Shown: positions 17,019 through 25,061 of the stretch, piece after piece
Layout of the letters: each line of letters opens with the position of its first letter
Position numbering within the stretch: the first letter of the stretch is position 1
Origin: an uncultured Lachnospiraceae bacterium
GTDB taxonomy: Bacteria; Bacillota; Clostridia; Lachnospirales; Lachnospiraceae
Direction: 5' to 3'
Assembly (NCBI GenBank): GCA_910586725.1
Contig: CAJUJL010000015.1
Coordinates: forward strand, 1-36,685
DNA length: 36,685 bases
The notes under the pieces: model-generated
Database searches by the model: none
Seen by the model: only the letters and a program-made list of their open reading frames with translations
Told to the model about the DNA's origin: nothing
Position numbers and translations under genes: made by a program

Positions 17019-17046
17019 TTGACTTAAGTAGTTTTTTTGATATAAT
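17019..17046 (+). promoter_or_regulatory. rpmH promoter
   Basis: TTGACT (17019-17024) and a perfect TATAAT (17041-17046) are separated by 16 nt. They lie about 40 nt upstream of the rpmH ATG and immediately follow the DnaA-box cluster. This is one of the closest matches to the housekeeping sigma consensus in the window and should drive the rpmH-rnpA-yidD-yidC-jag operon. Confidence 0.85.
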
Positions 17047-17085
17047 TGAAATGGTGTTTTTTGAGTGTAGAGGAGGTGGGCAGAT

Positions 17086-17220
17086 ATGAAAATGACATAC
17101 CAGCCAAAAAAGAGACATAGATCAAAAGTTCATGGATTCAGAAAAAGAATGAAAACAGCAGGCGGAAGAAAAGTATTAGCTGCAAGAAGATTAAAAGGAA
17201 GAAAAAAATTGACAGCTTAG
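17086..17220 (+). CDS. rpmH: 50S ribosomal protein L34
   Basis: A 44-residue, very basic large-subunit protein. The translation starts MKMTYQPKKRHRSKVHGFRK, contains RMKTAGGRKVLAARRLKGRK and ends LTA, matching the bL34 family over its whole length. The ATG (17086-17088) lies after an AGGAGGTGGG Shine-Dalgarno sequence. It is the first gene of the rpmH-rnpA-yidD-yidC-jag cluster that flanks dnaA in most bacteria. Confidence 0.97.
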   Translation: MKMTYQPKKRHRSKVHGFRKRMKTAGGRKVLAARRLKGRKKLTA

Positions 17221-17240
17221 GCCACATATTGTGGCCTTTT
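17220..17240 (+). terminator. Intrinsic terminator/attenuator between rpmH and rnpA
   Basis: GGCCAC (17220-17225) pairs with GTGGCC (17231-17236) around ATATT and is followed by TTTT. The stem begins at the last base of the rpmH stop codon. It probably reduces read-through so that L34 is made in excess of the RNase P protein and YidC. With only six pairs, partial termination is more likely than complete. Confidence 0.7.
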
Positions 17241-17272
17241 CTTCTATCTATGAAGGAGTTCGGAAAAAAGTA

Positions 17273-17626
17273 ATGATATTTTCAGAATCGCTGAAGAAAA
17301 ACAAAGATTTTAGAATCGTATATAATAAGGGAACTTCTCATGCAAACAGATTTTTTGTTATGTATGTGCTTGAAAATAATCTGAACCGGAACCGTCTGGG
17401 TATATCGGTCAGTAAAAAAGTAGGGAACAGCGTCGTAAGACACAGAATTACGCGTTTGGTCAGAGAATGTTACAGACTGCATGAAGAGATATTTAATTGT
17501 GGTTTAGATATTGTAGTCATTGCAAGGGTAAGCGCTTCCGGTATTTCTTATAAAGAAGTCAGACAGGCCCTGATTCATCTTGCAACTCTTCATAATATTA
17601 ATAAAAAGAAGATGGAATCATTTTGA
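17273..17626 (+). CDS. rnpA: Ribonuclease P protein component
   Basis: Protein subunit of RNase P, which assists the catalytic RNA in 5' processing of tRNA precursors. I use the ATG at 17273-17275 (117 aa, MIFSESLKKNKDFRIVYNKG), which matches the family N-terminus. A longer GTG-initiated frame would start inside the upstream terminator hairpin. The RNR motif region NRNRLGISVSKKVGNSVVRHRITRLVRECYR is clear. The AAGGAG site is 14 nt upstream, a long spacing. Its TGA overlaps the TTG start of yidD. Confidence 0.95.
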   Translation: MIFSESLKKNKDFRIVYNKGTSHANRFFVMYVLENNLNRNRLGISVSKKVGNSVVRHRITRLVRECYRLHEEIFNCGLDIVVIARVSASGISYKEVRQALIHLATLHNINKKKMESF

Positions 17627-17832
17627 AAAAAATTTTAATTGCTTTGATTCAAATTTATAGAAAATATTTGTCACCTTTGAAAACAACAAAATGTCCATAT
17701 TATCCGACCTGTTCCGAATATGGTCTGGAAGCGGTAGAAAAGTATGGAGCAATAAGAGGCGGTGCTCTGGCATTATGGCGGATATTGAGATGCAATCCTT
17801 TTTCAAAAGGCGGGTATGATCCTGTTCCATAA
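17623..17832 (+). CDS. yidD: Membrane protein insertion efficiency factor YidD
   Basis: Small (69 aa) protein of the YidD family, which lies next to yidC and aids membrane-protein insertion by an uncertain mechanism. It begins with a TTG (17623-17625) that overlaps the rnpA stop by a TTGA junction, so translation is coupled. The conserved core is YLSPLKTTKCPYYPTCSEYG and then ALWRILRCNPFSKGGYDPVP, with the three family cysteines. An amphipathic N-terminal helix (KKILIALIQIYRKY) fits peripheral membrane binding. Confidence 0.95.
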   Translation: MKKILIALIQIYRKYLSPLKTTKCPYYPTCSEYGLEAVEKYGAIRGGALALWRILRCNPFSKGGYDPVP

Positions 17833-17856
17833 TTCCATAATAGGAGGTATTTTAAG

Positions 17857-19119
17857 TTGTCAGATATTATTTTAACAGCATACGATGGTGCATTTCTTGG
17901 ACCAATTGCTAAATTACTCGGTTATATCATGAATATTATTTATTCATTTATGGTAAATGTGCTTGGAATCGGTAATATCAGTGTAACGATTATTATCTTT
18001 ACTATTGTTATATATATGCTTTTATTCCCGATTACTTATAAACAGCAAAAGTTTTCAAAGCTTTCCCAGAAGATGCAGCCAGAGCTGCAGAAAGTCAGAA
18101 AGAAGTATCAGGGAAAGAAAGATGCTGCTTCCATGCAGGCGATGCAGGATGAAACAACGAAGATTTATGAGAAATACGGCGTTTCGGCTACCGGAAGCTG
18201 CGTTTCTATGATTATAAATTTACCGATATTACTTGCTCTTTATCGTGTTTTCTATAATGTTCCGGCATATATAGGAGGAGTCAAGGATCAGTTTATGGAA
18301 TTGGTCAATGGCATTATGGCGACGCCCAATTACCAGAAGATTATGGAGGATATTGCTTCCCAGCTTAATATTAATACGGTGCGTGTTGACTTTACGGTAT
18401 CGGAACCTTCCGTGCTGTCCAATTACGTAGTGGATACATTATATGCAATGAATTCATCCGGATGGGATTTGTTAAAGGATAAATTTTCATCCCTTACAGA
18501 TATTATTGTTTCCACACAGAATAATCTGACGGATATAAATCAGTTTTTATGGATGAATATTTCGGACAGTCCAAGCAGAATTATAAGAGTGGGAATTGAT
18601 AACGGAAGTTATTTGCTTGTATTTTTGGCATTGATGATTCCGATTACTTCTTATCTGACTCAGGTTTTAAATATAAAGCTGATGCCGCAGGCTGTAAACG
18701 GAGATGATACGGCCTCAAAGCAAATGAAGATGATGAATAAGATTATGCCTTTGTTTTCTTTGTTTTTCTGTTTTTCAATTCCGGTGGGACTTGGCGTGTA
18801 CTGGATTATCAGCGCAGTAGTCCGTGTTGTACAGCAGATCTGTCTGAACAAACACTTTGAAAAGATTGATTTGGACAGCATTATTCAGGCAAATCAGGAA
18901 AAAGCCAGGAAAAAAAGAGAGAAAAGAGGCATTGCAACTGCTCAGATGAATAATGCGGCCAGAATTAACGCGCGTAATATTGATAAGCCCAAAATGTCTG
19001 AGAGAGAAAGAGAGCAGATGTTAGAAAAAGCGGAACAGAAAAGAAACAGTGCAAAAGCCGGAAGTATGTCTGCAAAGGCAAATCTAGTCAAGAAGTTCAA
19101 TGAGAAAAATACAAAATAG
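17857..19119 (+). CDS. yidC: Membrane protein insertase YidC/Oxa1 (SpoIIIJ type)
   Basis: Inserts membrane proteins with or without the Sec translocon. The 420 aa start at a TTG (17857-17859), 9 nt after AGGAGG. The conserved 60KD_IMP region includes ISVTIIIFTIVIYMLLFPI, the cytoplasmic helical hairpin KLSQKMQPELQKVRKKYQGKK and SMIINLPILLALYRVFYN. A central extracytoplasmic insertion (about 140-250) is longer than in Bacillus SpoIIIJ. The C-terminal membrane helices (PITSYLTQVL, LFSLFFCFSIPVGLGVYWI) are followed by a long basic tail of about 85 residues, suited to ribosome binding. No lipobox is seen. Confidence 0.94.
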   Translation: MSDIILTAYDGAFLGPIAKLLGYIMNIIYSFMVNVLGIGNISVTIIIFTIVIYMLLFPITYKQQKFSKLSQKMQPELQKVRKKYQGKKDAASMQAMQDETTKIYEKYGVSATGSCVSMIINLPILLALYRVFYNVPAYIGGVKDQFMELVNGIMATPNYQKIMEDIASQLNINTVRVDFTVSEPSVLSNYVVDTLYAMNSSGWDLLKDKFSSLTDIIVSTQNNLTDINQFLWMNISDSPSRIIRVGIDNGSYLLVFLALMIPITSYLTQVLNIKLMPQAVNGDDTASKQMKMMNKIMPLFSLFFCFSIPVGLGVYWIISAVVRVVQQICLNKHFEKIDLDSIIQANQEKARKKREKRGIATAQMNNAARINARNIDKPKMSEREREQMLEKAEQKRNSAKAGSMSAKANLVKKFNEKNTK

Positions 19120-19131
19120 GGGGAATATGCT

Positions 19132-19755
19132 ATGGATTTTATAGAAGTTTCGGCAAAGACATATGATGAAGCTGTTACGGAAGCTTTGATTCAATTAGGC
19201 GTTACAAGCGATCAGGTGGAAATTGATATTATCGATAAGGGGAGTTCGGGTTTTTTAGGACTTGGAGCAAAACCGTTTAAAATTAAAGTGAAAAAGAAAG
19301 TTACGGTAGATGGCTATTTGAAAAAATTTTTATCTGATATATTTGATGCAATGAAGATTGAGGCAGAAATTACGATTCAGATGAATGAAGAAAATCACAC
19401 GATTCTGGTTGATCTAAAAGGCAGTGAAATGGGTATTCTGATCGGTAAGAGAGGACAGACTCTGGATTCGCTGCAGTTGATTGCAAATAATGCGATTCAT
19501 AAGAATTTTGAGACTTATTATAAGGTGAAAATTGATACGGAGAATTATCGCGTCAGAAGAAAAGAGACGTTGGAAAATCTTGCGAAAAATATAGCGTTTA
19601 AAGTAAAAAGAACAAAACGTTCAGTTGCTTTGGAACCGATGAATCCTTTTGAAAGAAGAGTGATACATTCCGCGCTGCAAAATGACAGGTATGTGATAAC
19701 GCATAGTGAAGGAGAAGATCCATTCAGACACGTAGTGGTTTCTTTAAAAAGGTAA
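19132..19755 (+). CDS. jag: RNA-binding protein KhpB/Jag (SpoIIIJ-associated)
   Basis: Cytoplasmic RNA-binding protein (207 aa) that acts with KhpA in Firmicutes on post-transcriptional control and cell elongation. Jag_N is at about 1-52 (MDFIEVSAKTYDEAVTEAL, then IDKGSSGFLGLGAKPFKIKV). The KH domain is at about 75-150 with GILIGKRGQTLDSLQ, and the C-terminal R3H domain has RRKETLENLAKNIA and PFERRVIHSALQ. The start follows AGGGGG. It is the last gene of its operon, with a hairpin terminator just after. Confidence 0.94.
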   Translation: MDFIEVSAKTYDEAVTEALIQLGVTSDQVEIDIIDKGSSGFLGLGAKPFKIKVKKKVTVDGYLKKFLSDIFDAMKIEAEITIQMNEENHTILVDLKGSEMGILIGKRGQTLDSLQLIANNAIHKNFETYYKVKIDTENYRVRRKETLENLAKNIAFKVKRTKRSVALEPMNPFERRVIHSALQNDRYVITHSEGEDPFRHVVVSLKR

Positions 19756-19770
19756 TTTCAGATTTTTCAG

Positions 19771-19804
19771 GGGCTGTTGCAATGAAATATGCAGCAGCCC
19801 TGTT
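19771..19804 (+). terminator. Terminator after jag
   Basis: GGGCTGTTGC (19771-19780) pairs with GCAGCAGCCC (19791-19800), ten pairs with one G-U, around a ten-base loop. It is followed by TGTTTATATATT. It lies 15 nt after the jag stop and before mnmE, so the two modules are probably separate transcripts. Confidence 0.75.
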
Positions 19805-19828
19805 TATATATTAAGAAGGTGTTGTTAT

Positions 19829-21205
19829 ATGAGAACAGATACGATTACTGCAATTGCAACTGCATTATCAGATTCTGGTATTGGAATTATCAGAATCAGC
19901 GGGGCCAGGGCTATTGAAGTTGCAGACAAAGTAATAAAATTAAAAGAAAAAAAGAAAAGAATTTATGATTGTCCGACGCATACGGTTCATTATGGTTTTG
20001 TAGTGGATGGAGCGGAAATCATAGATGAAGTGATTGTAATAGTAATGAAAGCTCCAAGAAGTTATACAAGAGAAGATACAATTGAAATCAATTGCCATGG
20101 CGGCATTCTTGTTACAAATAAAATTTTAGATCTTGTAATAAAAAATGGCGCGCGTCCTGCGGATCCGGGAGAATTTACGAAGAGAGCTTTTTTGAATGGA
20201 AGAATTGATTTGGCTCAGGCAGAATCTGTTATTGATATAATTCATGCCAAAAATGATTTTGCATTAAAATCCTCTGTCAGTCAGCTAAACGGCGCGGTAT
20301 CTGATGCAATTTCAGATTTACGAGGTAAGATTTTACATGAGATAGCTTATATTGAATCTGCAATTGACGATCCGGAGCATTACCAGTTGGAAGATTATGG
20401 TATTGTACTTTCGGGTAAATTAGATCTTATCTTAGATCGGGTAAATGAACTTTTAAAAAATGCTGAAAACAGTTCCATTTTAAAAGAAGGTATTAATACA
20501 GTGATTGTTGGAAAACCAAATTCAGGGAAATCTTCCTTATTGAATACTTTAGTTGGAAAGGAACGGGCAATTGTAACAGAGATTGCCGGAACGACGAGAG
20601 ATGCAATTGAAGAACAAATTCGTTTGAATGGAATCAGCCTTAATGTTATCGACACGGCCGGAATTCGGGCCACAGAAGATAAGGTTGAAAAAATCGGAGT
20701 CAATAAAGCAAAAGAATATCTGGAAAAATCGGATTTGATTATCTATGTAATCGATGCATCTGTTTCTTTAACTTCGGATGATAAAGAAATTATAAAAATG
20801 ATAAAAGACAGAAATGTTATTGTTCTTTTAAATAAATCAGATTTAACGGCAATTATTCAGGAGGAGGATCTCAAAAAATATCTGGATAAAAAAATTATAT
20901 CCGTTTCCGCAAAATACCGAACTGGAATAGAGGATCTGGAACATGCCATTGAAGAGATGTTTTTTCATGGAAAAATTAAAATGAACGATGAAGTATATAT
21001 TACAAATGCCAGACATAAATCATCTTTGCTTTGTGCCAGAAACAGTTTGGGTTTGGTAAAGCAGAGTATTGAAGAAGGTATGCCGGAAGATTTTTATTCG
21101 TTTGACCTGATGAACGCTTATGAAGAACTGGGTAAAATTATAGGCGAGTCTGTGGAAGATGATCTGGTAAATGAAATATTCAGTAAATTTTGTATGGGGA
21201 AATAA
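19829..21205 (+). CDS. mnmE: tRNA uridine-5-carboxymethylaminomethyl modification GTPase MnmE
   Basis: With MnmG, installs the cmnm5 modification at wobble uridine-34 of certain tRNAs. The 458 aa are the usual length. The N-terminal tetrahydrofolate-binding domain is at 1-118 (DTITAIATALSDSGIGIIRISG). A helical domain follows, into which the GTPase domain is inserted: G1 GKPNSGKSS (228-236), G2 AGTTRD (253-258), G3 DTAGIR, G4 NKSD. The C-terminus is FCMGK, a slight variant of the family CIGK motif that keeps the conserved cysteine. A weak AAGAAGGTG ribosome binding site precedes the ATG. Operon with mnmG and rsmG. Confidence 0.96.
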   Translation: MRTDTITAIATALSDSGIGIIRISGARAIEVADKVIKLKEKKKRIYDCPTHTVHYGFVVDGAEIIDEVIVIVMKAPRSYTREDTIEINCHGGILVTNKILDLVIKNGARPADPGEFTKRAFLNGRIDLAQAESVIDIIHAKNDFALKSSVSQLNGAVSDAISDLRGKILHEIAYIESAIDDPEHYQLEDYGIVLSGKLDLILDRVNELLKNAENSSILKEGINTVIVGKPNSGKSSLLNTLVGKERAIVTEIAGTTRDAIEEQIRLNGISLNVIDTAGIRATEDKVEKIGVNKAKEYLEKSDLIIYVIDASVSLTSDDKEIIKMIKDRNVIVLLNKSDLTAIIQEEDLKKYLDKKIISVSAKYRTGIEDLEHAIEEMFFHGKIKMNDEVYITNARHKSSLLCARNSLGLVKQSIEEGMPEDFYSFDLMNAYEELGKIIGESVEDDLVNEIFSKFCMGK

Positions 21206-21238
21206 AATGAAAGACCGAAATGGAAAGAAGGAGTATAA

Positions 21239-23143
21239 ATGTCTTGTATTGTGGAACATTATGATATTTGCGTAGTCGGCGCCGGACATGCAGGATGTGA
21301 GGCTGCCCTGGCTGCTTCAAGGCTTGGATTGAATACGATGCTTTTTACGATCAGTATAGACAGTATTGCCTTGATGCCCTGTAATCCAAATATCGGAGGA
21401 ACTTCAAAGGGGCATCTGGTACGGGAAATTGACGCTCTTGGCGGAGAAATGGCAAAAAATATTGATAAAACCTTTCTACAGTCAAAAATGCTGAATCGGT
21501 CAAAAGGACCAGCCGTACATTCTCTGCGTGCACAGGCAGACAAAGCAGCTTATAGTACGGAAATGAGAAAAACATTACAGTCTCAGGAACGCCTTACCAT
21601 CAAACAGGCGGAAGTAGCTGAGATAATGGCAGATGAGAAAAATGGAACATATGTCATTACCGGAGTTAAGACAGTTTCCGGAGGAACTTATCATGCAAAA
21701 GCAGTTATTTTATGTACGGGAACATATTTAAAGGCAAGATGTCTGACGGGAGAGATGGTAAGCCATACAGGGCCGAATGGTCTTCTGGCTGCAAACTATC
21801 TGTCCGATTCTCTGAAGTCGTATGGAGTAGAGATATTCCGCTTTAAAACCGGAACTCCGGCAAGAATTGATAAAAATTCGATTGATTTCTCAAAGATGAA
21901 AGAGCAATTTGGTGATGAAAAGGTAGTGCCATTTTCGTTTACTACAAATCCGGATGATGTTCAGATTGACCAGGTTTCCTGCTGGCTTACATATACCAAT
22001 GAAAAAACGCATGAAATTATAAAAAGAAATCTGGACCGTTCTCCTCTTTTTGCGGGAATTATTGAAGGAACAGGGCCGAGGTATTGTCCATCCATTGAAG
22101 ATAAAGTTGTAAAGTTTGCCGACAAAGACAGGCATCAGGTTTTTATCGAACCGGAAGGACTTTTGACAAACGAAATGTATGTAGGAGGAATGTCAAGCTC
22201 TCTTCCCGAAGATGTTCAGTATCAGATGTATCGAACCGTGCCGGGACTTGAACATGCAAAAATAGTCAGAAACGCATATGCAATCGAATATGACTGTATT
22301 AATCCAAACCAGCTTGATCCGACCCTTGAGTTTAAAAATATCAAGGGATTGTTTTGCGGCGGTCAGTTTAATGGAAGTTCCGGTTATGAGGAAGCTGCCT
22401 GCCAGGGATTAATTGCGGGAATTAATGCTTCCATGTATATCAAGGGAAAAGAGCCTTTGGTATTGGATCGTTCGGAGGCATATATTGGCGTTTTAATTGA
22501 TGATCTGGTAACAAAAGAAAATAACGAACCTTACCGTATGATGACTTCAAGAGCGGAATATCGACTTATATTACGTCAGGATAATGCGGATTTACGTTTG
22601 TCAGAAAAAGGATATGAAGTTGGCTTGCTTCCAAAAGAAAGGTACGATTGGGTATTAGAGAAAAAAAAGATGATTGCTGTGGAAATGGAACGAGTTTCTA
22701 AAGTAATGATTGGCGCAAATAAAAAAGTACAGGATTTTTTACTGTCTTGTGGAAGCATCCCCTTGAACACAGGAACTTCTCTGGCAGAATTGATTCGTCG
22801 TCCGGAGCTTACTTATGAAGCGCTTCTTCCAATTGATGAAAATCGTCCTGATCTGCCGGAAGAAGTAAGGGAGCAGGTAAATATCAATATAAAATATGAC
22901 GGATATATAACCAGGCAGATGAAACAGGTAGAGCAATTTAAAAAGTTGGAGAAAAAAAAGCTGTCGAAAGATATGGATTACGATGATATTTATGGATTAA
23001 GGATAGAAGCGGCGCAGAAATTAAATAAAATAAAACCTGTTTCAATCGGACAGGCGTCCAGAATATCCGGCGTTTCCCCGGCAGATATTTCAGTGATTTT
23101 GATTTATCTTGAACAGAGAAAATACAGGAAAGAAGGAAAGTAA
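21239..23143 (+). CDS. mnmG: tRNA uridine-5-carboxymethylaminomethyl modification enzyme MnmG (GidA)
   Basis: FAD-dependent partner of MnmE in wobble-uridine modification. The 634 aa match the family. The dinucleotide-binding motif is GAGHAG (14-19). The conserved MPCNPNIGGTSKGHLVREIDALGGEM segment and GTYLKARCLTGE follow. The NAD-binding and insertion domain includes TGPRYCPSIEDKVVKF. The C-terminal helical MnmE-interacting domain ends ISGVSPADISVILIYLEQR. The start is an ATG (21239-21241) after GAAAGAAGGAG. It lies 33 nt after mnmE. Confidence 0.97.
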   Translation: MSCIVEHYDICVVGAGHAGCEAALAASRLGLNTMLFTISIDSIALMPCNPNIGGTSKGHLVREIDALGGEMAKNIDKTFLQSKMLNRSKGPAVHSLRAQADKAAYSTEMRKTLQSQERLTIKQAEVAEIMADEKNGTYVITGVKTVSGGTYHAKAVILCTGTYLKARCLTGEMVSHTGPNGLLAANYLSDSLKSYGVEIFRFKTGTPARIDKNSIDFSKMKEQFGDEKVVPFSFTTNPDDVQIDQVSCWLTYTNEKTHEIIKRNLDRSPLFAGIIEGTGPRYCPSIEDKVVKFADKDRHQVFIEPEGLLTNEMYVGGMSSSLPEDVQYQMYRTVPGLEHAKIVRNAYAIEYDCINPNQLDPTLEFKNIKGLFCGGQFNGSSGYEEAACQGLIAGINASMYIKGKEPLVLDRSEAYIGVLIDDLVTKENNEPYRMMTSRAEYRLILRQDNADLRLSEKGYEVGLLPKERYDWVLEKKKMIAVEMERVSKVMIGANKKVQDFLLSCGSIPLNTGTSLAELIRRPELTYEALLPIDENRPDLPEEVREQVNINIKYDGYITRQMKQVEQFKKLEKKKLSKDMDYDDIYGLRIEAAQKLNKIKPVSIGQASRISGVSPADISVILIYLEQRKYRKEGK

Positions 23144-23144
23144 T

Positions 23145-23861
23145 ATGGAAGATCGTTTATCGTTTCTGTCCGGAAAATTTGAAGAATATGGATTTTCATT
23201 TTCAGAACAACAAAAGCGGCAATTTTATACTTTTTATGAGTTATTGATAGAATGGAATCAGAAAATGAATCTGACAAGTATTACAGAATTTGACGAAGTC
23301 GTAAAAAAACATTTTATAGATTCACTTTTTATAAATAAAATTATTGACTTAAATTATTCTTCGAAGATTCTGGATCTTGGAACAGGAGCCGGATTTCCCG
23401 GGATACCTCTGAAAATAGCATTTCCTGAAATTAAGATTACGTTGATGGATTCTTTGAATAAAAGAATAACGTTTCTAAATGAAGTAATCAAGGAATTGAA
23501 ATTAACCTCTGTTGAGACAGTTCACGCAAGAGCGGAAGATCTGGCAAATGATAAATTGTATCGGGAGAAATTTGATTTATGCGTATCCCGGGCCGTGGCA
23601 AACTTATCCACATTAAGTGAATATTGCATACCTTTTATACGGATTGGCGGGAAATTTGTCTCATATAAATCCGGAGAAGTCAAAAGCGAGGCAGAAGCGT
23701 CAAAAAAAGCCTGTTATTTGCTGGGAGGAGAATTAACTGATATTTATCGCTTTGAAATAGATGATAATAAGCGCTCATTTATTATAATAGAGAAAGTAAG
23801 ATCGACGCCTGAAAAATATCCGAGAAAATCAGGAACTCCATCTAGAATTCCTTTAAAATAA
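23145..23861 (+). CDS. rsmG: 16S rRNA (guanine-527 N7)-methyltransferase RsmG (GidB)
   Basis: SAM-dependent enzyme that methylates G527 of 16S rRNA; loss gives low-level streptomycin resistance in other bacteria. The start is the ATG at 23145-23147 (238 aa, MEDRLSFLSGKFEEYGF), after AGAAGGAAAG and one base past the mnmG stop. A longer frame inside mnmG is discarded. Family motifs are WNQKMNLTSI, HFIDSL, ILDLGTGAGFPGIPLKIAFP (SAM binding) and CVSRAVANLSTLSEYCIP. It ends the mnmE-mnmG-rsmG operon at a strong inverted repeat. Confidence 0.96.
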   Translation: MEDRLSFLSGKFEEYGFSFSEQQKRQFYTFYELLIEWNQKMNLTSITEFDEVVKKHFIDSLFINKIIDLNYSSKILDLGTGAGFPGIPLKIAFPEIKITLMDSLNKRITFLNEVIKELKLTSVETVHARAEDLANDKLYREKFDLCVSRAVANLSTLSEYCIPFIRIGGKFVSYKSGEVKSEAEASKKACYLLGGELTDIYRFEIDDNKRSFIIIEKVRSTPEKYPRKSGTPSRIPLK

Positions 23862-23945
23862 CTAAAGCAGCTGCAAAATGGAAAATGTATAAGATAACTT
23901 TTATATCTGGTATACAGGAATATTTTGCAGCTGCTTTAGTTTTTA
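23860..23945. terminator. Long inverted repeat, probable bidirectional terminator
   Basis: Two perfect 20-bp arms (23860-23879 and 23922-23941) start at the rsmG stop codon and end one base before the stop codon of the convergent hydrolase gene, with a 42-nt loop. The plus-strand transcript ends the stem in GTTTTT; the minus-strand transcript ends it in GTTATTTTA. The position between convergent genes fits a shared terminator. The stem is longer and the loop larger than usual. Confidence 0.75.
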
Positions 23946-24902
23946 GGATTCGTAAAACATGCGAAGTATTTGATATAATTTTTCCGGTTCTTCTAGCTGG
24001 GGCAGTTTATTGCAGTTGGAAAGATATGCTGTTTCAATATTTTCATCATAATTTAAATAAGAATCTATAATTGCGATAGATTGATTTATTTCCCGGCTTC
24101 CAATCAAATAAATTTCATTTTCAATTTTTTTGAGAGCAGGTATTATGTTGATGTTAGTATAGTTACCTAAAATGCTTCCGAGCAGAAACCGTCCGGCGCT
24201 GTGATTTGCATGTGCCGATTCATAGTAGTAGTTCTTTAGTTTTGCGGGAATTTCATTTTTTCTTTTATAATATTCTTTTTCAAATAAATCTGTAATTTTC
24301 TTTTCCGTCATACGAAGGTTATAAAAAAATGTGCCGATAATCGGAAGCTCTAATATTTTCTTAATAAAATTATTTTGTTTGTTTGGATTTAATTGCAGTG
24401 ACTCAAGAGAAGGAGGACTGATGAAAAAAAGTTTATTTAAAATCCCTTCTTCCATATTTGCCGTCATTAAAGTAAAGGAACAGGAATTTCCAGTTGCGAT
24501 TACATCTGTTTTTTGCTCGATAATTTTCTTTATAAAATCAGTGATCAATTGTACATACATATAATTGGTATAGGTAAAATTGGGTTTGTCTGATCTTCCG
24601 CATCCCAAAAGATCAATTGCATATACAGTATGATTTTTTTCAAGTTTTTTTATCATATAATTCCATTCGATGGAAGAGCTTGCAGGATACAGATCATGGA
24701 TAAGAAGAATTGGAGAGCCTTCTCCGCTTTTTGTATAAAAGATATTCCCATATTTCCATTCAAAGAAATGACCTGTATGTTCAGATAAAAGGTTTTTGAT
24801 CATTGAAGTTGTATCTATAATTTTATTTATTCCATAAATACATCCGGCTGCCAGACCGGTCAGAAGAAAGAAATGTCTGATATTTTTTCTTGTGTTTTTC
24901 AT
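23943..24902 (-). CDS. Alpha/beta hydrolase-fold protein with altered catalytic triad, membrane anchored
   Basis: A 319-aa protein with an N-terminal membrane helix (about 11-28) and an alpha/beta hydrolase fold. Visible fold motifs are ILLIHDLYPASSSIEW (66-80; family HG becomes HD), YAIDLLGCGRSDKP, and the nucleophile elbow GNSCS with Ser140. The usual C-terminal G-H-x-P segment reads CNKLPQLEEPEKL, so lysine 299 takes the place of the catalytic histidine. The normal acid position is also unclear. It may be a pseudo-enzyme or use different residues. Substrate unknown. It has its own promoter and AAGGAGG site. It is the only gene right of the origin oriented against replication. Confidence 0.75.
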   Translation of the reverse strand: MKNTRKNIRHFFLLTGLAAGCIYGINKIIDTTSMIKNLLSEHTGHFFEWKYGNIFYTKSGEGSPILLIHDLYPASSSIEWNYMIKKLEKNHTVYAIDLLGCGRSDKPNFTYTNYMYVQLITDFIKKIIEQKTDVIATGNSCSFTLMTANMEEGILNKLFFISPPSLESLQLNPNKQNNFIKKILELPIIGTFFYNLRMTEKKITDLFEKEYYKRKNEIPAKLKNYYYESAHANHSAGRFLLGSILGNYTNINIIPALKKIENEIYLIGSREINQSIAIIDSYLNYDENIETAYLSNCNKLPQLEEPEKLYQILRMFYES

Positions 24903-24937
24903 GTGAGGCCTCCTTGAAAATTAATAACTTTATATTT

Positions 24938-24966
24938 ATTATAGACCAAAATTCTTATATATACAA
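24938..24966 (-). promoter_or_regulatory. Promoter of the alpha/beta hydrolase gene
   Basis: On the minus strand TTGTAT (24961-24966) and TATAAT (24938-24943) are separated by 17 nt. The -10 lies about 36 nt upstream of the hydrolase ATG. The divergent gene starts at 25062, so the 159-bp gap probably holds two promoters; the plus-strand one is not clear. An AGAA-TTCT inverted repeat lies just upstream of the latter's ribosome binding site. Confidence 0.7.
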
Positions 24967-25061
24967 TTAAAAATATATAGTTTCTTTTTTTGTAAAAGTG
25001 GAGTAGAATAAAAAAAAGTATTGTTGTCAACAGTATAGAATATATGTTCTAAGGGGCGCTT

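Noticed and set aside
16927..17118. Minus-strand 63-codon frame in the dnaA-rpmH gap
   Set aside because: It lies over DnaA boxes and the rpmH promoter and start, without a ribosome binding site.
23860..23941. Integron attC-like site
   Set aside because: No R/L core boxes (GTTRRRY-type) and no integrase or cassette context; a terminator between convergent genes explains it better.
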